DNA of 6,533 bases from Oligoflexia bacterium (GTDB lineage: Bacteria > Bdellovibrionota > JAFGOL01), in contig JAFGOL010000232.1 in NCBI GenBank assembly GCA_016926495.1, positions 1-6,533 of the forward strand, read 5' to 3'. The first letter of the stretch is position 1; every line of letters starts with the position of its first letter. This document shows, piece by piece, positions 5,554-6,533 of this stretch. Below the pieces are notes generated by a model, which did not search any database, was not told the DNA's origin, and worked only from the letters and a program-made list of their open reading frames with translations. Made by a program: the position numbers and the translations under genes.

Positions 5554-6533
<980 letters not shown>

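Overview
The window is a bacterial chromosomal segment whose right end carries the first two thirds of a 16S rRNA gene. Signature stretches of that rRNA (the TTGCGCAATGGGCGAAAGCC segment and the universal 515, 785 and 907 regions) are intact and bacterial. The sequence reads most like the former Deltaproteobacteria (Desulfobacterota and neighbouring phyla), but I cannot place it more precisely by eye. A sensor kinase with a periplasmic loop and a protein with a signal peptide fit a Gram-negative-type cell.

Layout, left to right: (1) positions 1-144, a palindromic stretch followed by a good sigma-70-type promoter; (2) positions 145-1035, plus strand, an AT-rich gene for an exported protein of no family I recognise, with five cysteines after the signal peptide and a short tandem DSG-type repeat; (3) positions 1036-1198, a convergent intergenic gap with a spaced 14-base direct repeat and no clear terminator; (4) positions 1199-5208, minus strand, three genes in one probable operon, transcribed as histidine kinase, then DHH/DHHA1 phosphoesterase (NrnA type), then HflX GTPase. 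The last two overlap by 4 bases and the first two are 21 bases apart. (5) Positions 5209-5553, a divergent control region with one promoter for the operon on the minus strand and a strong rRNA-type promoter on the plus strand, including an A-tract UP element, a boxA-like antitermination signal and leader hairpins; (6) 5554-6533, the 5' part of 16S rRNA, cut by the window end.

The operon joins a signal-transducing membrane kinase (no response regulator is visible), an enzyme family that removes very short RNAs and nucleotide by-products, and a GTPase that rescues stalled ribosomes. With the rrn promoter directly divergent, the neighbourhood has a theme of ribosome and RNA homeostasis, but that functional link is inference. 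I found no mobile element, CRISPR array, tRNA or clearly new multi-gene system. The most unusual items are the unknown exported protein, a lysine in place of the usual DHHA1 histidine in the NrnA-like protein, and a three-fold 21-bp array of CAGGTG-type half-sites across the rrn promoter.
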